Shown here piece by piece: positions 43,249 through 55,600 of a DNA stretch of 64,000 nucleotides. The stretch's first letter is position 1, and each line of letters opens with the position of its first letter. Under the pieces are notes generated by a model. It made no database searches and was not told the DNA's origin. It saw only the letters and a program-made list of their open reading frames with translations. This DNA is from Rhypophila decipiens (taxonomy: Eukaryota; Ascomycota; Sordariomycetes; Sordariales; Naviculisporaceae). The position numbers and the translations under genes are program-made. The stretch is from positions 1 through 64,000 of the forward strand of contig MU858125.1 in NCBI GenBank assembly GCA_033297075.1, written 5' to 3'.

Positions 43249-46200
43249 ATGCCAACAGGTCAAGAAGCAGTAAACATGTCTCCCACCATGGTCAACGCCT
43301 CCCACGAGGCCCAGATGGCCCGCTGGCGCTCCTACCTCCAGGACGCACCAGCCCCGGCCTTTCCCCGGCGGACGAACCTGTCTGTCACTCCCACCCCGGG
43401 AGCACTCCTTCGCCACAAGATGGCCCTTCCTCAGGGGGTCTCGGTTGAAATCTCCAAAACACTGGTCCAATTGGCCTGGTGCCTCGTCAGCGTCTTTTAC
43501 TCGGACACGGACGACGTCGTGGTCGGCCTGGCCGTCATGGACGAGGAACCGTCGTCCCAGTCGTCCTCCGACTCGGACTCGCTCTGGTCCGGTGATGATT
43601 CGGACGCCCAGTCCACCCATTCGGCTTCAGCCACAGCCACAGCACTTCCCTTTCGGTTCATCATGACGCCAACCCAGACAATCAAGTCCTGCATCGACGA
43701 GGTCCTCTCACATGACCTTCCCCAGCTTGCCTGTCCTTCCTCGGGCAATCTGTACCTGCCCGACATTGCCGGCCTCGGCCCGGACATGGCCAACGCGACT
43801 CTCTTTGAGAACCAGCTGGTCATCTACACCACCTCCAACACATCGACCGCCTCGTCGTCGGCATACGAAGTCCAACTCGACAGGGCAGTCAACATTGAGT
43901 GCACCTTGTCCAGGACACGTGCCACGATCCAGGCATTCTATGACGACTCGATCCTGTCCCGGGCCGAGATGCAAGGCGTGCTGCACACGCTTGAGCACGT
44001 CTTTGCTCAAATCACTTCTTCCTACTTGGGCAAGCCATCTGCGCCCAAGACCTTGGATGCCATAACTCTCATCTCGCCCAGGGAACTGTCGCAAGTCGTG
44101 GCCTGGAACAAGGACCTGCCCCCAACCGTCATGGACACCAAGCACGGCATGATTTCTCGGCAAGCCCAGGCCACGCCAGAGCATGAAGCCATCTGCGCAG
44201 AGAACCTGTCCCTGTCGTACGCTCAGCTCGACACTTTGTCCACAGACCTCGCCCGCCACTTGATAACCAGGTACTCCATCAAGCCAGGCCAAATCATCCC
44301 CTTCATGTTTGAAAAGTCTCCCTGGACGATTCCTACTCTTCTGGCGATCATCAAGACCGGCGCCGCGTTTGCGCCTCTCGACCCAACCCACACATGGTCC
44401 GACACGAGCGGGATCCTCTCAACCTGCGAAGCTTCGCTCGTCTGCTGCTCCCCTCTCCACTCTTCACGGTTCGAGTCCAACAACTTTCCGCACCTCATCA
44501 TCACTCCTCAGTTCCTCAGTTCCCTGCCCGCCCCAAGAACCCCCCTGAGATCCGATCTGGCAACACCCAGCTCAGTAGCCTACGTAATCTTTACATCCGG
44601 CTCAACCGGCAAACCCAAGGGAATCAAATGCAGCCACTCGGCATGGGTAACCCACACGCACAACCACGGCCCCTTTGAGTTCCACTCTCCCGAGACCAGA
44701 ATCCTGCAATTCTCCGCCTACACATGGGACGTCTCCATCTCCGACATCTTCACGACCCTAGCCCTGGGCGGCACAATCTGCGTGCCCACCGAGCACGACC
44801 GGCTGAATGATCTCTCGGGCGCTTTTGCCCGTCTCAAAGCGAATCACATCGTCGTGACGCCCACAGTGGGCCAATTCCTCCGCCCAGAGCAGTACCCCGG
44901 CCTCAAGACTCTCGTAACAATAGGCGAGCAGATGCCCCAAGATTTCGTCACCATCTGGGGCGGAAAAGTCAACCTGGTGAATGCGTACGGTCCGTCCGAG
45001 ACAATCTCGCGGTGCTGCTGTGCGACAAAACAGCCAGGGGATCTCGCAGCCAACATTGGCACCAACAATGGTGCAGCCCTCTGGGTGACCATGTCCAACG
45101 ACCCCTCGCGCTTGGTCCCCATCGGCGCGATAGGCGAATTAGTCGTCGAGGGACCGATCCTCGCAGACGGGTACTTGAAAAACCCCGCCAAAACCGCCGA
45201 GGCGTTTATTTCCCCGCCCAACTGGCTGAGAGGGGCATACCCCGACAGACTGGAAAGCACGAACCGACCAGGCCAGGAAAAGGTTATTTACAGAACAGGC
45301 GACCTCGTGCGTCAGCTGTTTGACGGGACGTATTCATATATCGGCCGCCGCGACACGCAAATCAAAGTCCACGGGGTGAGACTCGAAGCGGGGCACATTG
45401 AAGCCAAAATCCGCCCGCAGCTTCCGGAAGACGCGGATCTAGTGGTGGACAAGATTTACGTCGGGAGGGACGAGACGAAATTGAAGCAGATGCTTGCTGC
45501 GTTTGTGACGTTTCCTCAGTTTGGCATGGTTGATAGGGAGAGGAAACATGGGGTACAGTTGTTGAGCCCGACCAGGGAGGTGGTGGAGTTTTGTGCGGGC
45601 TTGCACAAGTATCTTGTGGGGGCGTTGCCGAGTTACATGGTGCCGAATTATATTTTGCCTGTGTCGATGATTTGCTTGGGTGCTACGGGCAAGGTCAATA
45701 GGAGAGGGTTGCAGGCGTTTGCGAGGGGGGTCAAGGTTGAGGAACTGAATGCGTTCAAGGTGGTGGGGACTTCTGGTGGCGAGGGTGAGGGGAGAAAAGA
45801 GAAGCCGAGGGGTGAGACTGAGAGGGAAATGGCCAGGCTTTGGGGCCAGGTCATTGACCTTGATGTTGAGTCTATCGGGCGGGAGGATAGCTTCTTTTCT
45901 TTGGGGGGCGATAGTGTCAGTGGCATGAGGCTGGTCAGCGAGGCTGCCAAGGTGGGATTGGTCTTGTCGGTGGCGGATATTTTCCAGTATTCGGTGCTGC
46001 ACGAGCTGGCGGCGTTTGTTGCTGGTGGGGAAGGAGAAGTGACAAAAGAGCTAGAGGAGATTGAGGCGTTTGCTTTGATTGGTGGGCTTGATGGGGTCAG
46101 AAAAGTCAAGGATGAGCTGAAGAGGGGGTACAAGATGAATTTGAGAGCCATCGAGGATGTCTATCCTGCTACGCCCATGCAGGAGGGCATGATGGCCGAG

Positions 46201-46657
46201 AGTATCGCTACGCCCGAGGCGTATATCCTGCAGGAAGTTCTCAAGCTGTCGAGCAAAGTTGATGAGGAGAGGCTTGAGGAGGCGCTGCAGGACATGGTCG
46301 ATGCTTATCCCATCTTGAGGACCAGGATTGTTCGCCTGAAAGAGCTGGGGACTTGTCAGGTGGTCATGACCGAGGATGCCGTCTCTGTCGAGTTGGCGGT
46401 GGTCGACAATACAGATTTGCAATCCTTCTTGGCACGCGACAAGAATGCTCATATGGGCTTTGGCGACGTCCTCAGCCGGTTCAGCCTTGTCCATGACATT
46501 CTGGACGGCGACAGATACTTTGTCTGGACCGCCCATCATGCCATTACGGATGGACACATGAACGAGGATATCGTCCGCAGACTCGAGATTGCCTACAAGA
46601 AAGAGGAGGAGCTGCCCAAGACGACCGAGTTCAACCAGTTCATCAAGCTGCAGATGG

Positions 46658-46699
<42 letters not shown>

Positions 46700-49600
46700 G
46701 CGTCGACGGGGCCATGGAGTACTGGAGACAGACGTTTGAAGGGTTCAACAACAGCAGCCATTTCCCTCCTTGTGAGGAAGAGGACTATGAGCCGACTGTC
46801 ACCGACACCGTCACCTACCGCGCCACTCTGCCCAGGGAAGCCTCCAAGTTTACGCCCTCGATTCTTCTCCGAGCTGCATGGGCCTATGTCCTCGCTCAGC
46901 AAGCCTCCATCAATGGCAATGCCACGAACGACATTGTCATGGGCATCACCCAGTCCGGCCGACACGTCTCTCTCCCAGGTGTCGAAGAGTGTCTGGGCCC
47001 TTGTCTTGTTACCATTCCCGTCAGAGTGACGCTCGACATGACCCAGTCTTTCTCAGATTTCCTGACAAAGATTCAAAAGGAATACATCGAAGCCATGCCC
47101 TACCAACACACCGGACTGCAACACATCCGCAAGGCCAGCCCAGAGTGCGCCGAAGCAGTTGGCTTCCGCAACTTGCTCGTCGTCCAGCCCGCCAGTGCCC
47201 CCCACACCTCCAAGCTCTTCCTCACCGACGAGTCCACGCAGACCAACGCAGATGACACGCTCAACTTTGGCCTGTTTCTCGAATGCATCCTGTCAACCAA
47301 CAACACGGTCGAGATGCGTGCTGGATTCGACAATTCTTTGCTGTCAGCTTCAGACGCCACGGCCATGATGCACCGCCTCGAGCACGTCTATTCCCAGCTC
47401 TGTCGCTCCTCCAACGCTGCCCTGCCACTCTCAAAACTGGAAATTGTCAGCCCCCTCGACATGGCCACCCTCAACAAATTCAATCCCGAGGTGCCAGCCC
47501 TAGAGCAATGCATGCACTGGATGATTGAGTCCCAAGCCCGTCGTCAACCCAATGCCTTGATGGTGGACTCCTGGGACGCACAGCTAAGCTACCGCGTGGC
47601 AAACGAGTACTCTGACCGTGTGGCCGGCGTGCTTTTCGACCTGGGCGTCCGACCCGAAACAATCGTCCCCTTTGCCTTTGAGAAATCCGCCTATGCGACT
47701 ATCGCAATCCACGCGATCCTCAAGGCCGGCGGTGCGTGTGTGGCGCTAGACATGGCGCACCCTGTCGATCGTCACCAGCAGATCCTCCTCGACACAAAAG
47801 CCCGCGTAATCGTCACTTCGCCGACGTACACCTCCAAAGTGCAGGCCCTCCTCAAGACGGTCCCCAAGTCCAAAGTCGTCACCATCTCCCAGTCAATCCT
47901 CCAAAAGATGCCCCCTCGCCCAGCCAGCACCCGCCAGTCGGGCGTCACCCCCGCAAACCCAGCGTGGGTGGTCTACTCGTCCGGCTCAACCGGCACACCA
48001 AAAGGCACCATCCTCGAACACCGCTCTCTCTGCAGTACTTCCCGCACCAATTCCGAAATCCTCTCCGTCGGTCCCCAAACTAGGGCAATTCACTTTGCAT
48101 CCTACTCTTTCGACGTGGCAATCGAAGAAAACACCATCATCCCCATGTACGGCGGGTGCATCTGCATTCCTTCCGACGAAGAGCGCCTAAACGACCTCCC
48201 CGGGGCGATGCGCAAGTTGCGCGTAAACTGGGCGGACTTAACTCCCACTGTGGCAAGAATGCTGACTCCGACCAATGTACCCAGCCTTAAAACCCTGGTC
48301 CTCGGGGGCGAGGCCCTGACGCAGGACATCATCGACACGTGGGCGACCAACTGCGACTTGTTCAACACCTACGGCCCATCCGAGTGTTCCATCCAGTGCA
48401 CGTCCTCTCTGAAACCCCTCAAGTCTCTCGCAAAGGGGGCGAATATAGGCGCGCCGGTGAATTGCAAGCTCTGGGTGGTGGACGCCGAGGATTGCGACAG
48501 GGTCTTGGCGGTCGGCATGACGGGCGAGCTTTTGATTGAGGGCCCTATTGTGGGACGGGGGTATCTCAATCGTGCTGAAAAGACCAAGGAGGTGTTTGTC
48601 GAGAACTTGAAGTGGGCTGGTGAAGGGAGGAGGTTTTATCGCACGGGTGATTTGGCGAGGTTTAATCCTGATGGGACGTTGGATTGCTTGGGACGACGGG
48701 ATAGCCAGATCAAGTTGAACGGGCAGCGGGTTGAGCTGGGTGAGATTGAGTATCATATTGGCAAGGCGGTTCAGCTTGGGGCGCTTGGCGGGGAGCAGAT
48801 TGCCGTCGAGGCATTCACGCCGAGTACGTCGGGGATTAATGGGCGGAAATTGCTTGCTGCTTTTGTGCAGTTGGGTTCGGGGGAAGGTGGAAGAAAGACC
48901 GAGGTGGTCACGATGCAAATGACTGAGCAGTTGAGGCTGGCGCTATTGAAAGTCAAGGAGGAGATGAGCCGGCATGTGCCCGAGTACATGGTCCCGAGCG
49001 TCTGGGTGCCGTTGGTGAATATGCCCATGAATACGTCGGGCAAGATTGATCGGAAGAAGTTGCGGGAGGTGGCTGGCAAGTGGGAACGCGCTGTGCTGGG
49101 TGGGTACAGCCTTGCCAAGGAGATTCTTTCTTCTGCTCCGCTTGCTGCGGCCAAGGTTGAGAAGGAGGAGGAGGTTGTGGTTGCACCTCAGGCTGTCAAG
49201 GAGGTGTCATTTGAGGCGACTTTGGCTAATTTGTGGGCCGAGGTGCTGGGACTGGATCTGGAGAGGGATCCTATTGGTGAGCAAGACTCGTTCCTGGAGC
49301 TGGGAGGGGATAGCATTGCTGCTATGCACCTTGTTGGCAAGGCCAAGAGCGCCGGGCTGTTGGGATTGTCTGTCCCGACCATCATGAAGAGGCCGACTTT
49401 TGGGGGCATGGTTGCTGCTGTTGCGGCCAAGACCCCCAAGGCTGCTGCTGCGCCTTCGCCGGTTGTTAAGCCGGTCGTGATAGTCGAGGAGATCAAGGCT
49501 CCGGTTGAGCAGCCAGTTCAAACTTGGGACCTTCCCGTTGTCGTCGAGGTTCCCGAGCCCGAGCCTGCTTCGGTGACTGAGGAGTTCCTCGCTGATGATG

Positions 49601-52600
49601 AGCCTGAGCCGGTCTCGTTTGTTAGTGATGTCGTTGAAGAGGTCTTCTCTGCTCCCACCATTGTTGAGCCGGCCACCGAGGTCGACCTCGACTCTCCATA
49701 CTCGCCTTTCCAGCTGGTCGAGAGCAAGGTCTCGGTTCGGGACATTATGGTCGCCCTTTCAGCCAACGATAACCTGGATGTGGCCAACATTGCCGACGTC
49801 TATCCCGCCACCCCCCTGCAAGGTATGTCGACTTCTGATCCTTGAACTAGATTAGCACTAACACCCGCACAGAAGGGCTCATGGCGCTGACCTCGGCCGA
49901 CGGCAACTCGTACGTCCTCCGCGACACCTACGAGCTGCCTGCCAACATCGACATTGCCCGCTTCAAGGCCGCCTGGAACACCCTCGCCCGCCACAACGCC
50001 ATCTTCCGCACACGTGTCCTCTTCATCCAAGGCCTGGGCACCTGCCAGGTCGTCATGAATGAGGAGCCGGCCATCGAGTGGAAGTCGGCCAGCGACCTCG
50101 AGACCTACCTCGCCGACGACCGCCAAGAGCCCATGAACTACGGCACCAAGCTGGCCAGGTTCGCCATTGTTGACGATGGCAAGACCAAGACGTTTGTCTG
50201 GACCATTCACCACGCCCTCTACGACGGCTTCTCCATGGACTTGACCTTTGCCGCCGTTGATCATGCCTACAAGAACAGCCTCGCGGTCATGCCGTCGCGA
50301 CCTTTTGTCGACTTTATCCGCTGCCTCCAGACCATTGACAAGACCGAGACGGACGAGTTCTGGTCGACCCAGCTCAAGGAAGTCGAGGCTGCCCAGTTTC
50401 CCTTGCTCCCCAACGGCCACGTCTGCAAGGGTGACAACAGCATGAAATACGCGATTCCTTTTTCCGCTGACCGCTCAACTGGAATCACCGTCGCCACCAT
50501 CCTCAAGGCTGCCTGGGCGATCCTGGTTTCCCGAGTGTCTGACTCTCCCGACGTCGTCTACGGAGCCACCCAGTTCGGGCGAGACCTCGAGCTCGACGAC
50601 ATCGAGACCATCAACGGCCCAACCATCACCACGGTGCCCGTCAGGATCACCGTCGATGGCAAAGCCCCAGTCCGCGACTTTCTCAAGCGCGTCCAGACCC
50701 AAGCCATCGACATGATCCCCTTCTCCCACACCGGCCTGCAAAATATCAAAAAGATCAGCGACGCCACCCGCGGCGCATGCGAGTTCCAGAATCTGTTGGT
50801 GATCCAGCCGGCCGAGGAAGAAGAAGAGTCTGCTCTCTTCAAGAAACACACCGCCGCCACGACAGCCGACTACCTATCGGGCTACAGCCTCGTGGTCGAA
50901 TGCGCGCTCGGCAACGGCGAGGTGGTCTTTACCGCCCACCACGATTCGACAGTCATTTCTGCGCCACAAGTTGAGCGTCTGCTGCACCAATTCGAGCACC
51001 TGCTCAACCAGCTCCAGATCGTGACGGGCCGGATCCAAGACATCGACATGTTCTGCCCTGCCGACCGCGCAGATTTGATCGCCTGGAATAGCAACTACCC
51101 CAAGGTGGTGGACGAATGTGTGCACGATCTGATTTTCAGACATGCCGTCACCACCCCCGACGCGCCGGCTATTGCCTCGCGGGCAGTCAACTTGACCTTC
51201 AAGGAACTAGACGAATACACGAACCACCTCGCCCATCAGCTGCAAGCCCTCGGCGTCGGGCCCGAGAAGATGGTGCCCATCTGCCTGGAAAAGTCCCCGG
51301 AAGCGGTAATCTCCATGATTGCCATCCAAAAGGCAGGCGGCGCATACGTGCCCCTCAACCCGGCGGATCCCATTGACAGACTCCTCGATCTCGTCGACCA
51401 GGTCTCGGCAGAAGTGGTCATTTTCTCGGACCAAACCAAGCACCTCATCCCAACCCTCATCCCCCCAGGAAGCTCCTCAATCCATGCCCTAGTCCACCCA
51501 GCAAACCTCTCCTCCTGGTTACCCTTGAACTCCTCCCCAGTCCCACAAACCTCCTCCCCGAAAAATCTCGCCTACGCCCTCTTCACATCCGGCTCGACCG
51601 GGCGCCCCAAAGCCGTCCTGGTAGACCACCTCACCCTCTCCTCCTCCATCCACGGGCACGGCGTCGACCTCGGCTGGGCCGCCTCCCCGCGCCGAACGCT
51701 GCAATTCGCCTCGTACACATTTGACGCCTGCATCGCAGAGATTTACACCGTCCTCGTCTTTGGCGGGTGCATATGCATCCCGACCGAGCACGAGCGGCTC
51801 AACAACCTCGTCAAGTTCATCAACGATTTCCAAATCGACTTTGCGGATTTCACGCCCTCGTTTGTGCGCAGCCTCAAGCCGAGCGATGTGCCCAGTTTGA
51901 AAGTTGTTGTGCTCGGCGGCGAGGCGATGAATAAAGAGTGCATCGAGGTGTGGGGGGATATTGTGCACTTGCGAAATGGATACGGGCCGACGGAAACTTG
52001 TGTTGTTACTGTGTGTGGAGATGTTTTGGGGCCCAAGAAACAGGCTGCTTTGCCGAAACTGCACAGGCCGAGGACCGAGACGTGGATTGGCCATCCGACT
52101 GCGTCGATTGGCTGGGTTGTTGATCCAAAAGATCATAATCGGCTCACGCCGGTGGGATGTGTGGGGGAGTTGCTGATTCAGGGACCGAATGTTGCGCGGG
52201 GGTATCTGGGGCAAAAGGACAAGACGGATGAAGTCTTTGTGGCGCCGCCCAAGTGGTTGCGCGCGTTTGGGCATGCTAGGGATGAGAAATTGTACAAGAC
52301 GGGGGATTTGGTCGTGCAGGATGTTGTAGATGGGAGTTTGACTTATTTGGGGAGGAAGGATAATCAGACCAAGGTTAATGGGCAGCGGTTGGAATTGGGT
52401 AAGTTGATTCTCTGACCTTGTTTTTGGTGGGGGGGTGCCCCACTTTTACCCCTGAGTTTTTGTTTACTTGGATGGCGCTAATGTTTGTTTTTTGTGTGGG
52501 GACAGGTGAAATCGAGACACAGCTCAAGGCCAAGGGTGCCAGTCTGAAAGTCGAGAGCGCGGTTGTGCTGGCGGGCAAGACGAAATACGAAAAGACCAAG

Positions 52601-55600
52601 CAGAGTCTCGCGGCGTTTATCCACTTCGCCGATGTCAAGCCCGCCAACGACGGGAAGATTGTCATGAAGATTGACGACAAGCTCCTCAACAGATTACAGC
52701 GCCTCGAGTCTGCCATGCGCGCGACACTGCCCAAGTACATGGTCCCGACACTGTGGATCCCAGTCTCAAAAATGCCGGTTCTGTCCAGCGCCAAGACGGA
52801 CCGCAAGACCCTGACAGCCTTGTTCAAAGACCTTGACACCGCCCAGGTGGCCATGTACTCGCTTACCTCGGCCGACGAGCAAGCCGGGATCAAGGTCGAA
52901 GCCGCCACTGATATTGAAGCAAAACTCGTTTCCCTGATCGCGCAGACCCTCGGTCGCAAGGCAGACGAAATCGGCACAAACGACAGCTTTTTCCGTCTAG
53001 GCGGGGACAGCATCACGGCTATTCAGCTCGTTGCCGCGGCGAGACAAGAAAATATTACCCTCTCGACGGAGCTCATTTTCCGCCATTCCAAGATCCTCGA
53101 CATGGCCATGGCTGCTTCCTCTTCTTCTTCTTCTGACCAAGACGCCTTGTCGGCAGAACCGATCGAGCCGTTCAGCCTTGTTCCCGACACGACTTCCCCC
53201 GAGGACCTAATCGCCGAGATTAGCGACGACTATTCCATTCCCGAGAGTTCAATCTCCGACATTATGCCTTGTACACCGTTGCAAGAGGGTCTCATCACTT
53301 TGACGCTCAAGGATCCCAGCTCGTACATCCTGCGCGAGATCTATCGTCTACCATCCAAGATTGATATTTCGCGATTCAAGGCCGCCTGGGAAAAGGTCGT
53401 CGCCGAGCAGGCGCCTATTCTTCGCACAAGGATCGTGAACCTGCCCAACCACGGCGGCGCATACCAGGTTGTTACCACCGACAAGATCGCATGGGTCAAG
53501 GCCGGCAAGGTGCAGGAATACCTTGACGCTGATAAATCACGACCGTTTGGCTATGGCACTCCTTTGGCGCGATTCGGGCTGGTCGAGACGCAATACACTG
53601 GTGTTTATTTTGTCTGGACGATGCACCATTCCGTGTATGATGGATGGTCGCGCGCCTTGATGATGCGCCTTGTTGGACGGGCCTATGCTGGACTACCTCC
53701 CACCACAGAGACCAAGGAGGCTGTGCCGGCCTTTAACAAGTTCATCGCCTTCCTCTCGACTGTCTCGCCCACTGCGGCGCGCGAGTTCTGGACGGGGCAG
53801 TTCAACGGACTGGAAGCCTCGGCCAGCTTTCCAAGGATCCCAGCGGCCGTCAACTCGGCCGACTTTGAGCCAATGCTTGATCGTCATGTTCGGCTTGCCA
53901 TGTCCACGCCGGCGGGTCCTTCTTCCGGAATTACGACCAGCACTTTGCTCAAGGCGACGTACGCAATCATCCTCTCCCGCTACACATCTTCGAGCGATAC
54001 CCTCTTCGGCCTAGTCCAGAGCGGGCGAAACGTCCCCATCCCGGGAGTGGACAATCTAGTCGGACCAACAATCACCACCGTGCCCCTGCGCATCACAGTC
54101 AACCCCGACCAATCAGTCAGCGATTTCCTCCAAGCAATCCAATCCCGGTCCACAGATATGATTGCCTTTGAACATACCGGCCTGCAAAACATCGCCCGGT
54201 TTGGAACCTCGGGATGCCGCGATGCAGTCAACTTTGGCACGCTGATGGTCATCCAACCCGCCCAAGATCCCTCCGACGATGACACCGAGTTTCTGAGTGC
54301 CTCGAGCAGAATCGAAGAAGCCGGTGGGGAAGGTGCCCTTCTCCGCTACGGCATGGGCCTCGAAATCTCCCTTGGATCCAAAGAAATCCTCCTCGAAGGG
54401 GGGTACGATTCCCGCCTGATGGACGAGTTATCCATGGGCCGATTTTTGCGTCAATTCCGAACAGTCTTTTCCGATCTCACCACCTCTTCCCAGCAAGAGA
54501 AGAAAGTGCAGGAGATAAGCATGCTCTCCCCCGAGGACCTCTCTTCCCTCGCAGACATGAACTCGCCCGCCACAATCCCCACCGACATCCATTCCCTCAC
54601 GCACGACGTCATCCACAGCGTGGCCCTCTCCCGCTCAAAAGCAATGGCAATCAACGCATGGGACGTCGACTTTACCTACTCCGAAGTCGACACGCTATCC
54701 ACCAAACTCGCAGCCTACTTGCGGACCCTTTCCGTCAAGAAGGAAAGCATCGTCCCGCTGTGTTTTGAAAAGTCGGGCTGGGCAATCATCGCCATGCTGG
54801 GGGTAATGAAAGCCGGCGGGGCGTTTGTTTTCCTCGATCCAGGATACCCCATGGCACGGCTGGACGAGATCGTCCGACAGGTCAATGCGCCGTTGATACT
54901 GGCTAGTCTGGATCAAGCGGGACTGTGGAAACATGCTCCTGTTCCTGTTTTGGTGGTTGATAATGTGAGCATCGAGAGCTTACCTTCGGGGCGACATTCG
55001 TACGGGGAGATTGTGGAGGGGAGTGGGGTGCGCCCGGACAATGCGCTTTACTTGATCTTTACGAGTGGAAGCACCGGCATGCCCAAGGGCGTGGTGATTG
55101 AGCACCATTCTTTCTTGACTTGTGCAAAAGAGCAGGCGAAGCGGTCGGGTATGTCTGCGCAGAGCAGGGTTCTGCAAGGCGCGAGTTACAGCTTTGATGT
55201 CTCTGTCATGGAGATGTTAACTGCCTTGACGGTCGGGGCATGTATTTGCGTGCCGAATGAGAGGATCAAGAAGAGGAGCGTGGTGGATGTTATCAATGAC
55301 TTTAGGATCACCTGGGCTTTCCTTACGCCGTCGATCGTCAAGTTTATTGCGCCGGCTGATGTGCCGTGTTTGGAGACGTTGATCCTGGGAGGAGAGGCAC
55401 TGACGGTGCAGAATATCCAGACCTGGGCTGGGGTCGAGGGGGTGAAGTTGATTAACGGGTATGGGCCGAGCGAGTGTACCATTGCTGCGTCGGCGCATGC
55501 GGTTACTCGGAAGGATGAGGATCCGGCGAATATTGGAAAGGCGCTGGGAGGAATATGCTGGATTGTCGAAGCCGAGGATCCGAGCAAGCTGGCTCCGTTG

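Noticed and set aside
45439..49790. Several long minus-strand ORFs opposite the NRPS (e.g. 46051-46965, 48238-48918)
   Set aside because: Shadows of strongly biased coding sequence on the plus strand; no motifs of their own.
52399..52505. Three separate NRPS genes instead of one
   Set aside because: Both breaks fall inside conserved motifs and are bridged by standard GT-AG introns in the same phase, so one gene with three exons is the simplest reading.
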